Source: CAZHYM01 sp964536785
Lineage (GTDB): Bacteria > Patescibacteriota > Saccharimonadia > Saccharimonadales > Saccharimonadaceae
Direction of reading: 5' to 3'
DNA: 17,616 nt
NCBI GenBank assembly: GCA_964536785.1
Contig: CAZHYM010000008.1
Location: forward strand, 1-17,616
Position numbers and translations under genes: made by a program. Numbering within the stretch: the first letter of the stretch is position 1; each line of letters opens with the position of its first letter. The notes beneath the pieces are model-generated. The model was given only the letters and a program-made list of their open reading frames with translations. It had not been told where the DNA came from and made no database searches. Shown piece by piece: positions 1 through 6,674 of the stretch.

Positions 1-552
1 TGGCCTGCCAAACTCAATCCAGCCGTTACCTCAATCGACTTTGGTCTATCTAAGTATTGTGACAGTGACGCTCATGCTAATATGGCTACCAAACTAACTA
101 CTTCATTTATTGACGGTGGCCCCAGCTCCGCTTGCTCTATACCCGCTCCAGTCATCACTTCACCAACTCCAGATCAAATCATCGACAGTTCAGAACTAAC
201 TATCACTGGCACAGCTACTCCTGGCCAAACTGTTCGTATTCGAGTAGATGATCAAACCTTTGACGTCCTGGTTGATGAATCAGGTGAGTTCACTCAAACC
301 ATCACTGGATTAACTACTAACCCTTACTCTATCATTGCAACCATCCTAGTTGATGGCATAGATGAATCACCTCCATCCGTCTTAGCTTTTACAGTCACAG
401 AGCCTACTGAACCTACTAGCCCAACCACTCCAACACCACCAGCTACGGGAGTTGGCCCTACATCAATTCTGCCAGTGCTTATCCCAACCCTCAGTTTATC
501 TGGCATCGCACTCGGCTTAGTTACTAGGCGAAGACGATTAACTCTCGGTTAG
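1..552 (+). CDS. C-terminal part of a cell-surface protein with Ig-like module and LPXTG-like sorting signal (5' partial)
   Basis: The frame is open from the first base of the window, so the true start lies upstream; the ATG at 82 is only the first Met visible. Counting from that Met, residues about 22-107 look like one bacterial Ig-like beta-sandwich repeat (a PVITSPTPDQ start, a TITGTATPGQTV core, a DESGEFTQTI strand). Residues 108-120 form a Thr/Pro-rich stalk of the wall-spanning type. The C-terminus carries PPATG (436-450), a hydrophobic stretch of about 25 residues and a TRRRR tail, the order of a sortase signal with Pro in place of the usual Leu. Inferred role: a secreted protein anchored to the envelope, perhaps an adhesin; the N-terminal function is not visible. 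The coding strand is rich in C and in ATC/ACC/ACT codons, unlike the genes that follow. Confident that it is coding; moderately confident of the anchor. Confidence 0.8.
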   Translation, partial: WPAKLNPAVTSIDFGLSKYCDSDAHANMATKLTTSFIDGGPSSACSIPAPVITSPTPDQIIDSSELTITGTATPGQTVRIRVDDQTFDVLVDESGEFTQTITGLTTNPYSIIATILVDGIDESPPSVLAFTVTEPTEPTSPTTPTPPATGVGPTSILPVLIPTLSLSGIALGLVTRRRRLTLG

Positions 553-576
553 CAATAACTAAGATTAGTCTAGGGG

Positions 577-585
577 TGGTATAAT
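577..585 (+). promoter_or_regulatory. Extended -10 promoter for the cysteine desulfurase operon
   Basis: TGG-TATAAT is a perfect extended -10 element with no convincing -35 box 17 nt upstream. A transcript would start near 592, leaving only about 4-5 nt before the ATG at 597. The same TGGTAWAAT form is seen before alaS and the FKBP gene. Confidence 0.65.
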
Positions 586-596
586 ATAGGCAACAG

Positions 597-1745
597 ATGA
601 ATAGCGATGAAATGTATTTAGATTATGCGGCTTCAACCCCTATGGATGAGCGTGTTCTTAAGGTTATGTTGCCTTATTTCTCTGATAAATTCTGCAATCC
701 TTCATCCCCATATTTGCCAGCAGTTCAAACACGTCATGATTATGAAGATGCCAAAAATTTAATTGCTAAAACAATCGGGGTGAAAAAAGACCAATTGATA
801 ATCACAGCTGGAGCTACGGAATCAATTAACTTAGCTTTTTCGCAAGCTATGAGTGTCGTAATCTCGGCTGTTGAGCACCCTTCTGTTGAGCGAACGGCTA
901 AGTCCAAGATGTTCTATCGAATTGCACCTGTTGATAAATTTGGCAGGATAGATTTAGACCTAATAAACAAACTGATTGACGATGACACGGATTTCATTAG
1001 CGTTTGTTTGGCTAGTAGTGATTTAGGCACAATCCAGCCAATTAGTGATATCGCGAAAATAATTTCTAGCAAGCGCTTGGAGCGAGCAAAAAACAGCAAC
1101 AAAACTCCATTAGTTTTCCATTGCGATGCTTCGCAGGGTCTAGGATTTCTAGACGTTAATGTCGGAAGATTAGGTATAGATTTACTAACGATAAGCGCAG
1201 GTAAAATCTACGGTCCAAAACAGGTGGCTGCATTATGGATTCGTCCTGGCGTTAAATTATTGCCAACTATTTATGGCGGTGGCCAGGAAAACGGTTTACG
1301 CTCAGGAACTGAAAATGTAGCTGGGGTGATTGGGTTCGCCAAAGCCTGTGAACTCATTGCAAAAAACTCAGGTAGGGAGCTGGCTAAACTGAGAGATTAT
1401 TTTGAAAACTTTCTCAAAGAAAATTTAGACGATGTGTTGATCTTAGGGCATCCTAAGAAAAGATTGCCAAATTTCTCGGTAGTTAGTTTTTCGGACATCG
1501 ACGCAGAGCGACTGATTTATAGATTGGAAAAGAGAGGCGTTTATGCTTCGACTGGAGCTGCTTGCTCAGCTAGCCGGGGTGCGGGATCGATGGCACTAAA
1601 AAGCATAGGAATATCGGAAAATATTCAAAAATCTAGCTTGAGATTTAGTTTTGGCCGGCCGTTGACTAAGAAGCTTATCGAAAAAGCTGTTAAAATAATA
1701 GTTGAAGAAGTAACAGCGGAAAGAGAAAGGGTGGCAAAAAAATGA
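597..1745 (+). CDS. Cysteine desulfurase, NifS/IscS-like (PLP-dependent)
   Basis: A fold-type I aminotransferase of 382 aa, the usual size for IscS/NifS. It should take sulfur from L-cysteine as an enzyme-bound persulfide, giving alanine. Visible motifs are LDYAASTP near the N-terminus, the TAGATES phosphate-binding loop, VEHPSV with the PLP-stacking His, CDASQ, the PLP lysine K203 in SAGKIYGPK, GGGQE..LRSGTEN, and the persulfide cysteine C323 in STGAACSA. Two usually conserved positions differ: His just before the PLP lysine is Gly, and the NNE motif is SSD. The stop TGA overlaps the next start (ATGA), and mnmA is two genes downstream, so the likely acceptor is MnmA, as for B. subtilis YrvO. 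The ATG follows the -10 box almost directly and has no Shine-Dalgarno sequence. Class certain; IscS versus NifS naming left open. Confidence 0.93.
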   Translation: MNSDEMYLDYAASTPMDERVLKVMLPYFSDKFCNPSSPYLPAVQTRHDYEDAKNLIAKTIGVKKDQLIITAGATESINLAFSQAMSVVISAVEHPSVERTAKSKMFYRIAPVDKFGRIDLDLINKLIDDDTDFISVCLASSDLGTIQPISDIAKIISSKRLERAKNSNKTPLVFHCDASQGLGFLDVNVGRLGIDLLTISAGKIYGPKQVAALWIRPGVKLLPTIYGGGQENGLRSGTENVAGVIGFAKACELIAKNSGRELAKLRDYFENFLKENLDDVLILGHPKKRLPNFSVVSFSDIDAERLIYRLEKRGVYASTGAACSASRGAGSMALKSIGISENIQKSSLRFSFGRPLTKKLIEKAVKIIVEEVTAERERVAKK

Positions 1746-2353
1746 AATCTATCCTAAAACTAATTATTTTATCTATTATATTTGTTTTTATTTTATTCAC
1801 TTTTTTTATACCTAATGACTATGCAGAGTGCGACATTTCTGATGTTGATGCAAAAGAGTGTCCTAAAGCCGATGCGATCGTAGTTGTCTCTGGAGGAGAT
1901 ACTAAAGCTCGGACTGAATACGGAGCCGAACTCTACGGTGCTGGGTTGGCACCAAAAATCATTTTATCTGGAGCCGCGTTTGATCCATCATCGCCGAGTA
2001 ATGCTGAGGAAATGGCAGAAATAGCCATTAAGGCGGGAGTGCTGAATGGTGATGTTCTGATTGAGACCGAGTCTCGCAACACTCGGCAAAATGCTCAGTT
2101 CGTAAAAGAAGCAATTGATGCATTTGGCTTTAAGAAAATTATTTTAGTAACCTCTGCCTATCATCAGAGACGAGCTAATTACGAATTCAAAAAGAGTCTT
2201 GGAAATTCGATTGCGATATACAATGCGCCACTCATGAATGATAAACATTGGTCGCAATATACGTGGTGGCTAAATACAAATTCATGGTTTTTGGCATATA
2301 GAGAGCTTGGCGGTTTGGCCTTGTCCATGTCGGGCTTGCGAGATAATGACTAA
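1742..2353 (+). CDS. DUF218 / SanA-YdcF-like membrane-anchored protein
   Basis: A 203-aa protein with one N-terminal hydrophobic segment (about residues 4-23) and the rest predicted outside the membrane or as an anchored soluble domain. The DUF218 hallmarks are present: ADAIVVVSGG, GAELYGAGLAPKIILSG, an ETESRNTRQNA segment and ILVTSAYHQRRA near residue 140. Family members such as E. coli SanA and YdcF are linked to envelope barrier function or bind nucleotide-like ligands, but the reaction is not established. The start ATG overlaps the upstream stop by 4 nt with a weak purine-rich stretch (GGGTGG) before it; the 3' end overlaps mnmA by 8 nt. No functional tie to thiolation is evident beyond co-transcription. 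Family assignment is good, function unknown. Confidence 0.82.
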   Translation: MKSILKLIILSIIFVFILFTFFIPNDYAECDISDVDAKECPKADAIVVVSGGDTKARTEYGAELYGAGLAPKIILSGAAFDPSSPSNAEEMAEIAIKAGVLNGDVLIETESRNTRQNAQFVKEAIDAFGFKKIILVTSAYHQRRANYEFKKSLGNSIAIYNAPLMNDKHWSQYTWWLNTNSWFLAYRELGGLALSMSGLRDND

Positions 2354-3404
2354 AGTTTTCGTTGGACTGAGTGGGGGAGTTGACAGTAGTGTCTCAGCCT
2401 CTCTGCTAGTTGATGCTGGCTACGAGGTGACAGGTGTTTATATGAAAAACTGGTCTGAAGATCTACCAGGCATGCGATGCCCTTGGGCTGAAGATTTGGC
2501 TGATGCCAAAAGAGTAGCGGTAGAGCTAGGCATTGATTTTAAAGTTTATGATTTTGAAAAGGACTATCGAGCTAAAGTTGTTCAGTACATGCTCGATGAA
2601 TATAGACTCGGCAGAACTCCTAATCCAGATGTAATGTGCAACCAAGAGATAAAATTTAAGCTTTTTCTTGAGACGGCCCTTTCAGATGGAGCAGATATGG
2701 TGGCTACTGGCCATTATGCTAAAACAGAGCGAATAAATGACAAAAAGGCAAAGTTGCTTCAGGCTCGTGATCAAAAAAAAGACCAGACTTATTTCCTGTA
2801 TCGGATTTCATCAGAGGCACTTGCAAAAACCTTGTTCCCGATTGGTGATTTGGAAAAAACCGAAGTTCGTAAAATTGCCGAGGCTAGAGGTCTTGTCACC
2901 GCGAGGAAAAAAGATTCTGTGGGCATTTGTTTTGTCGGTCAGGTTGGCATAGAGGAGTTTCTAAGCGAATATATCGAAACTAAACCAGGTGAAATAATAG
3001 AAATAGATACTGGCAAGAAACTTGGATGGCACAAAGGTTCCATCTATTATACTATTGGCCAAAGGCATGGCCTCGACGTGGGAGGTGGATTGCCTTATTA
3101 TGTAGTGTCAAAAGATATCGATAAGAATCTTGTGTTTGTTTCTCGAAACTTGAATCAAAAGGAGATGTGGTCAGAACAGATTGTTTTAAAAGATCTCCAT
3201 TGGATAAATAACATTCCGAAAGTTCAAGATAATTTGCAAATAAGAATTAGACATCTAGCGCCGTTAGTCCCGGCTTCAATTAAATCCATAGATTCAGATT
3301 CGGCAACCCTAATACTCAGCCAGGCAATTAGAGCAGTAGCTCCAGGACAATCAGTTGCAGTTTATGATGGTCAAGTTTGTCTGGGTGGTGGAATTATAAA
3401 ATAA
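2346..3404 (+). CDS. mnmA: tRNA-specific 2-thiouridylase MnmA
   Basis: MnmA adenylates and thiolates U34 of Glu, Gln and Lys tRNAs at C2. The 352-aa length matches the family. The PP-loop SGGVDS sits at residues 9-14. The catalytic cysteines are C98 (in PDVMCNQEIKF) and C195 (in SVGICFVG). TGHYA, a Lys/Asp-rich DQKKDQTYFLY segment, GQRHGL and the C-terminal beta-barrel are also present. The ATG at 2346 is chosen because the protein then begins MTKVFVGLSGG, as in the family; an in-frame Met at 2307 would add 13 residues lying inside the upstream gene. The start overlaps the SanA-like stop by 8 nt. Sulfur probably comes from the cysteine desulfurase in the same operon. Near-certain. Confidence 0.97.
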   Translation: MTKVFVGLSGGVDSSVSASLLVDAGYEVTGVYMKNWSEDLPGMRCPWAEDLADAKRVAVELGIDFKVYDFEKDYRAKVVQYMLDEYRLGRTPNPDVMCNQEIKFKLFLETALSDGADMVATGHYAKTERINDKKAKLLQARDQKKDQTYFLYRISSEALAKTLFPIGDLEKTEVRKIAEARGLVTARKKDSVGICFVGQVGIEEFLSEYIETKPGEIIEIDTGKKLGWHKGSIYYTIGQRHGLDVGGGLPYYVVSKDIDKNLVFVSRNLNQKEMWSEQIVLKDLHWINNIPKVQDNLQIRIRHLAPLVPASIKSIDSDSATLILSQAIRAVAPGQSVAVYDGQVCLGGGIIK

Positions 3405-3432
3405 AATTCCGCTAGCAAAGTAAATTTTATTT
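3399..3432 (+). terminator. AT-rich hairpin at the mnmA stop, possible weak terminator
   Basis: AAATAAAATT (3399-3408) and AATTTTATTT (3423-3432) are perfect 10-bp inverted arms around a 14-nt loop; the left arm contains the mnmA stop. The stem has no G/C pair and there is no long T-run after it, so termination would be weak at best. Confidence 0.3.
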
Positions 3433-3469
3433 AATCTAATATTGACGTATGCTCAAAAAGAGTGCATTG

Positions 3470-3478
3470 TGGTAAAAT
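3470..3478 (+). promoter_or_regulatory. Extended -10 promoter for alaS
   Basis: TGG-TAAAAT is an extended -10 element. The expected transcription start, 7 nt further on, is the A of the ATG at 3486, which predicts a leaderless alaS mRNA. A TTGACG at 3442-3447 is 25 nt from the -10 box, too far to pair with it. Confidence 0.55.
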
Positions 3479-3485
3479 GTCTTCT

Positions 3486-5363
3486 ATGAATGCACAAGAT
3501 ATCCGCAATAAGTATTTGAATTTTTTTGAACAACGTGGTCACAAGGTCATTAAGCGAGCGCCACTCGTTTTAAATGAGGACCCCACAACTTTATTTACAG
3601 GTTCAGGCATGCAATCGCTTATGCCATTTTTGTTAGGAGAGAAGCATCCTGATGGAGTTCGCTTGACGGACAGCCAAACTTGTTTGAGGGCTCAAGACAC
3701 TGAAGATGTTGGAGATAATCGGCACACGACTTTTTTTGAGATGCTCGGCAACTGGAGCTTAGGCGACTATTTTAAAGAGCAACAGATAGAGTGGATCTTT
3801 GAATTTTTGACAAAAGAAGTTGGCCTAGACCCACATCGGCTTTACGTTAGCTGCTTTATAGGTGACAAAGAAAATGGCATACCCAAAGATACCGAAGCCG
3901 CTGAGACTTGGAAAAAAGTTTTTGAGAGAGCTGGAATTTCTGCAAAAGTTGTCGAAGTTGGTTCACAAAAAGATGGCGATGAAAAAGGTATGCAAGGCGG
4001 TCGAATATTTTATTACGATGATAATGAAAACTGGTGGAGTCGAAACGGCAACATTAGCAAAACTCCTATCGGCGATCCTTGCGGTCCGGACAGCGAAATG
4101 TTCTATGATTTCGGCGAAGAATATCACGATTCTAGCTATGGATTGCCTCATCCAGCGAGCGACAGCGGAAGATTTGTCGAAATTGGCAACCAGGTCTTTA
4201 TGCAATATAGGCGGCTAGAAGACGGTAGCTTTGAACCTTTGAAAAATAAAAATATCGATTTCGGTGGTGGTTTAGAGCGCATTGCAGCCGCAGCAATTGA
4301 TAGCCCTGACGTTTTTAAAGTCAGTCTGCTCTGGCCAATTATTGAAAAGTTGCAGAAGATAAGTGGCAAAAAATACGAAGATAATTTAGTGGCGATGAGA
4401 GTAATCTCTGATCACCTGAGGAGCGCAACCTTTTTAGCTGTTGATGGATGTGTCCCTAGCAATAAAGAGCAGGGTTATGTGATGCGACGTTTCATCCGCA
4501 GAGCGATGGTAAAATCTTTTGATTTAGGCATAGAAAATAATTTTTTTGAACAAGTTGTGCCTGTAATTGTCGACTTATATGCCAATGATTATCCAGAAAT
4601 CATAGCTCGCCGCGAAGAAATAATCCAAATCTTAGTTAAGGAAGAGAAAGCTTTTAGACAAACTTTGCGTAATGGTTTGAAACAATTAGGCCGGCTTAAA
4701 ACAGGCGGACTTAGTGGTGAAGAACTATTTAGGTTGTATGACACATTCGGTTTTCCAATTGAATTGTCGATTGAAGAGGCAAAAAAGCAGGAAATAGAAC
4801 TTGATGACAATTGGCGAGGAATATTTGACGCCAAGATGAAAGAGCAGCGTGAGAGGTCACAAACGGCATCTAAGGGTATGTTCAAGGGTGGTTTAGAGAG
4901 TGGCAGCGATAAAACATTGCGACTGCATACTGCGGCTCACTTGATGCTGGCTGCGATGAAAAAAGTCCTAGGAGATGATGTTAATCAAAAAGGCTCAAAC
5001 ATAACCGAGGAACGCTTACGTTTTGACTTTAACTACCCAGAAAAAGTTGATCGTGAGAAACTCGATGCAATTGAAAAACTAGTAAATGAAGCGATTTTGA
5101 GCAAACTTCCAGTAAAATTTGAAGAAATGAACACAGATGAAGCCTTTTCGAGAGGTGCGCATGGAGATTTCCGTGATCGTTACGGGGACCGAGTAAAAGT
5201 CTACCAGGTCGGTGAAGGTGAAAATCGATTTAGCTATGAAATTTGTGGTGGTCCTCATGTTACAAATACAGCAGAGATTGCTCCAGGTGGAGAGAAATTC
5301 AAGATAGTCAAAGAAGAGTCGTCTTCTGCGGGTGTTCGTCGAGTAAAAGCTATTTTGGAGTAG
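3486..5363 (+). CDS. alaS: Alanyl-tRNA synthetase, short form lacking the C-terminal C-Ala domain
   Basis: A class II synthetase that charges tRNA-Ala and edits mischarged Ser/Gly. The protein starts MNAQDIRNKYLNFF, as AlaRS does. It contains the catalytic core (FTGSGMQSLMPF, RHTTFFEMLGNWS, GDPCGPDSEMFYDFG, NIDFGGGLERI), the tRNA-recognition helical region (VMRRFIRRAM) and the editing domain with zinc-type ligands H481/H485 (HTAAH) and C587/H591 (CGGPH). It ends right after the FKIVKEESS..GVRR motif at 625 aa, about 250 residues shorter than the usual ~870, so the DHHA1/C-Ala domain is absent. The family's EIWN..FMQ is EIGNQVFMQ here (G234) and GMGLER is GGGLER. The ATG at 3486 is preferred to 3477 or 3462 because those overlap or precede the promoter. 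Confidence 0.95.
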   Translation: MNAQDIRNKYLNFFEQRGHKVIKRAPLVLNEDPTTLFTGSGMQSLMPFLLGEKHPDGVRLTDSQTCLRAQDTEDVGDNRHTTFFEMLGNWSLGDYFKEQQIEWIFEFLTKEVGLDPHRLYVSCFIGDKENGIPKDTEAAETWKKVFERAGISAKVVEVGSQKDGDEKGMQGGRIFYYDDNENWWSRNGNISKTPIGDPCGPDSEMFYDFGEEYHDSSYGLPHPASDSGRFVEIGNQVFMQYRRLEDGSFEPLKNKNIDFGGGLERIAAAAIDSPDVFKVSLLWPIIEKLQKISGKKYEDNLVAMRVISDHLRSATFLAVDGCVPSNKEQGYVMRRFIRRAMVKSFDLGIENNFFEQVVPVIVDLYANDYPEIIARREEIIQILVKEEKAFRQTLRNGLKQLGRLKTGGLSGEELFRLYDTFGFPIELSIEEAKKQEIELDDNWRGIFDAKMKEQRERSQTASKGMFKGGLESGSDKTLRLHTAAHLMLAAMKKVLGDDVNQKGSNITEERLRFDFNYPEKVDREKLDAIEKLVNEAILSKLPVKFEEMNTDEAFSRGAHGDFRDRYGDRVKVYQVGEGENRFSYEICGGPHVTNTAEIAPGGEKFKIVKEESSSAGVRRVKAILE

Positions 5364-5364
5364 A

Positions 5365-5393
5365 TTTTCAAATAAGCTTAAGTAGTATATAAT
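5365..5393 (+). promoter_or_regulatory. Promoter for the ftsA-like operon
   Basis: TTTTCA (5365-5370), a 17-nt spacer and a perfect TATAAT (5388-5393). The predicted start near 5400 leaves 2-3 nt before the ATG at 5403, nearly leaderless. Confidence 0.65.
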
Positions 5394-5402
5394 AACTAAA
5401 GT

Positions 5403-6674
5403 ATGGTTTTTAAAAAACTGATTAGAAAAAACAAAAAATCTCCCGAATCTGACAATGCTATTGTCGGGCTTGATATCGGTACAGAATATATCAAAGCTTT
5501 GATAGCTAAGGTAGAAGGGGACAAATTAACTGTTGTCGGCGTTGGTCGAGCTCACCAGAAAACAACCGATATGCACGCAGGTGCGATCGCCGACATTTCA
5601 AGCGTTGTTCGTAACTGCGAACAAGCATTAAATCAAGCTGAAGAACAAGCAGGTTTTCAAGCCCGTAAAACCGTAATTGGTATTGCTGGCGAGTTAGTAA
5701 AGGGCGTTACTCATACTATACGTTATCGTCGACCTCAGCCAGATCGAGTTTTAGATGAAAACGAAATGAACTTTATCATTAACAAGGTCCAGGAAAGGGC
5801 TTTAGTTAAAGCTCAAAAGCAAATTAGTTTAGAAACTGGCAATGAAAATGTCGAGGTTAAATTAGTAAACTCAGCGCTAGTTAGTCTACACATTGATGGT
5901 TACAAAGTTTCTAATCCTATAGGTTTTCAAGGCAGAGATGTTGCGGTGCAAATTTATACTGCTTTTGCGCCAATGGTTCATATTGGAGCTCTAGAGAGCG
6001 TTGCCGAAGAATTAGATTTAGATTTAATCGCTGTTGCAGCTGAACCATTTGCAGTTTCACGTTCCGTCATCGGAACCGATTCGAGCAGTAACTTCACGGC
6101 AATTTTAGCCGACGTTGGCGGCGGCACGACTGACATAGCCGTTGTTAATGAAGGTGGAGTTGAGGGGACAAAGATGTTTAGCATAGGTGGTAGAAGTTTC
6201 ACTAGAGCGATCGGACGAGAATTAGATGTTTCATTTGAAGATGCAGAAAACATAAAATTGAACATTGATAAGCCAAACCTTAAAAAAGAAGTTTCCGAAG
6301 ATGCAAATCGAGCGATTGATAAAGCTTTGGATGTGTGGCTGTCTGGAATAGAACTGTGTTTAAGTGAATTTGAGACTTTGGACCAACTACCAACTCAGAT
6401 CCTGCTGTGCGGTGGTGGTTCGAGCCTAAATAAGCTCGTATCTAGGCTTAGCGACCATGCTTGGCCAGAAAGTTTGCCTTTTGTGCGCAGGCCAGTTGTC
6501 AAACATATTTCTCCAGAGGAAGTTGTTGGTATTAAGGATACGACCGATAAAGTAGATGATCATACCTATATCACCGCCTTGGGCCTACTTAGAGTAGGTC
6601 AGGATACTCTGCAAAACGAAGATTCAGACGACTTTAATTTTAAAGATAAACTAAATAAGATATTGAGAATATAG
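5403..6674 (+). CDS. FtsA-like actin-fold ATPase (SHS2 domain)
   Basis: A 423-aa protein of the FtsA/PilM branch of the actin superfamily. Residues 21-35 hold the phosphate-1 loop (IVGLDIGTEYIKALIA). The following GVG..., AGAIADI and VIGIAGELV segments match the FtsA-type SHS2/1C region. ADVGGGTTD at 236-244 is phosphate-2, and CGGGSSLNKL near 336-345 is the adenosine motif. The end (FKDKLNKILRI) is a short amphipathic helix like the membrane-targeting tail of FtsA. Length and motifs favour FtsA over the shorter PilM. FtsA tethers FtsZ at the division site; PilM organises type IV pili. The next gene begins on the base after the stop and encodes a single-pass membrane protein, so the pair probably forms a cytoplasmic ATPase plus membrane partner. 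No ftsZ or pil genes are visible, so FtsA function is not proven. Confidence 0.85.
   Translation: MVFKKLIRKNKKSPESDNAIVGLDIGTEYIKALIAKVEGDKLTVVGVGRAHQKTTDMHAGAIADISSVVRNCEQALNQAEEQAGFQARKTVIGIAGELVKGVTHTIRYRRPQPDRVLDENEMNFIINKVQERALVKAQKQISLETGNENVEVKLVNSALVSLHIDGYKVSNPIGFQGRDVAVQIYTAFAPMVHIGALESVAEELDLDLIAVAAEPFAVSRSVIGTDSSSNFTAILADVGGGTTDIAVVNEGGVEGTKMFSIGGRSFTRAIGRELDVSFEDAENIKLNIDKPNLKKEVSEDANRAIDKALDVWLSGIELCLSEFETLDQLPTQILLCGGGSSLNKLVSRLSDHAWPESLPFVRRPVVKHISPEEVVGIKDTTDKVDDHTYITALGLLRVGQDTLQNEDSDDFNFKDKLNKILRI

Noticed and set aside
3462..3485. Upstream in-frame starts for alaS
   Set aside because: They precede or overlap the -10 box; the family N-terminus begins at 3486.
4148..4369. 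Minus-strand frames inside alaS and other genes
   Set aside because: They are antisense shadows of well-supported genes without family motifs or ribosome-binding sites.
5403..6674. PilM of a type IV pilus operon
   Set aside because: Length, FtsA-type N-terminal segments and amphipathic tail favour FtsA-like; no pilB, pilC or pilin genes are next to it, although PilM-like function is not excluded.
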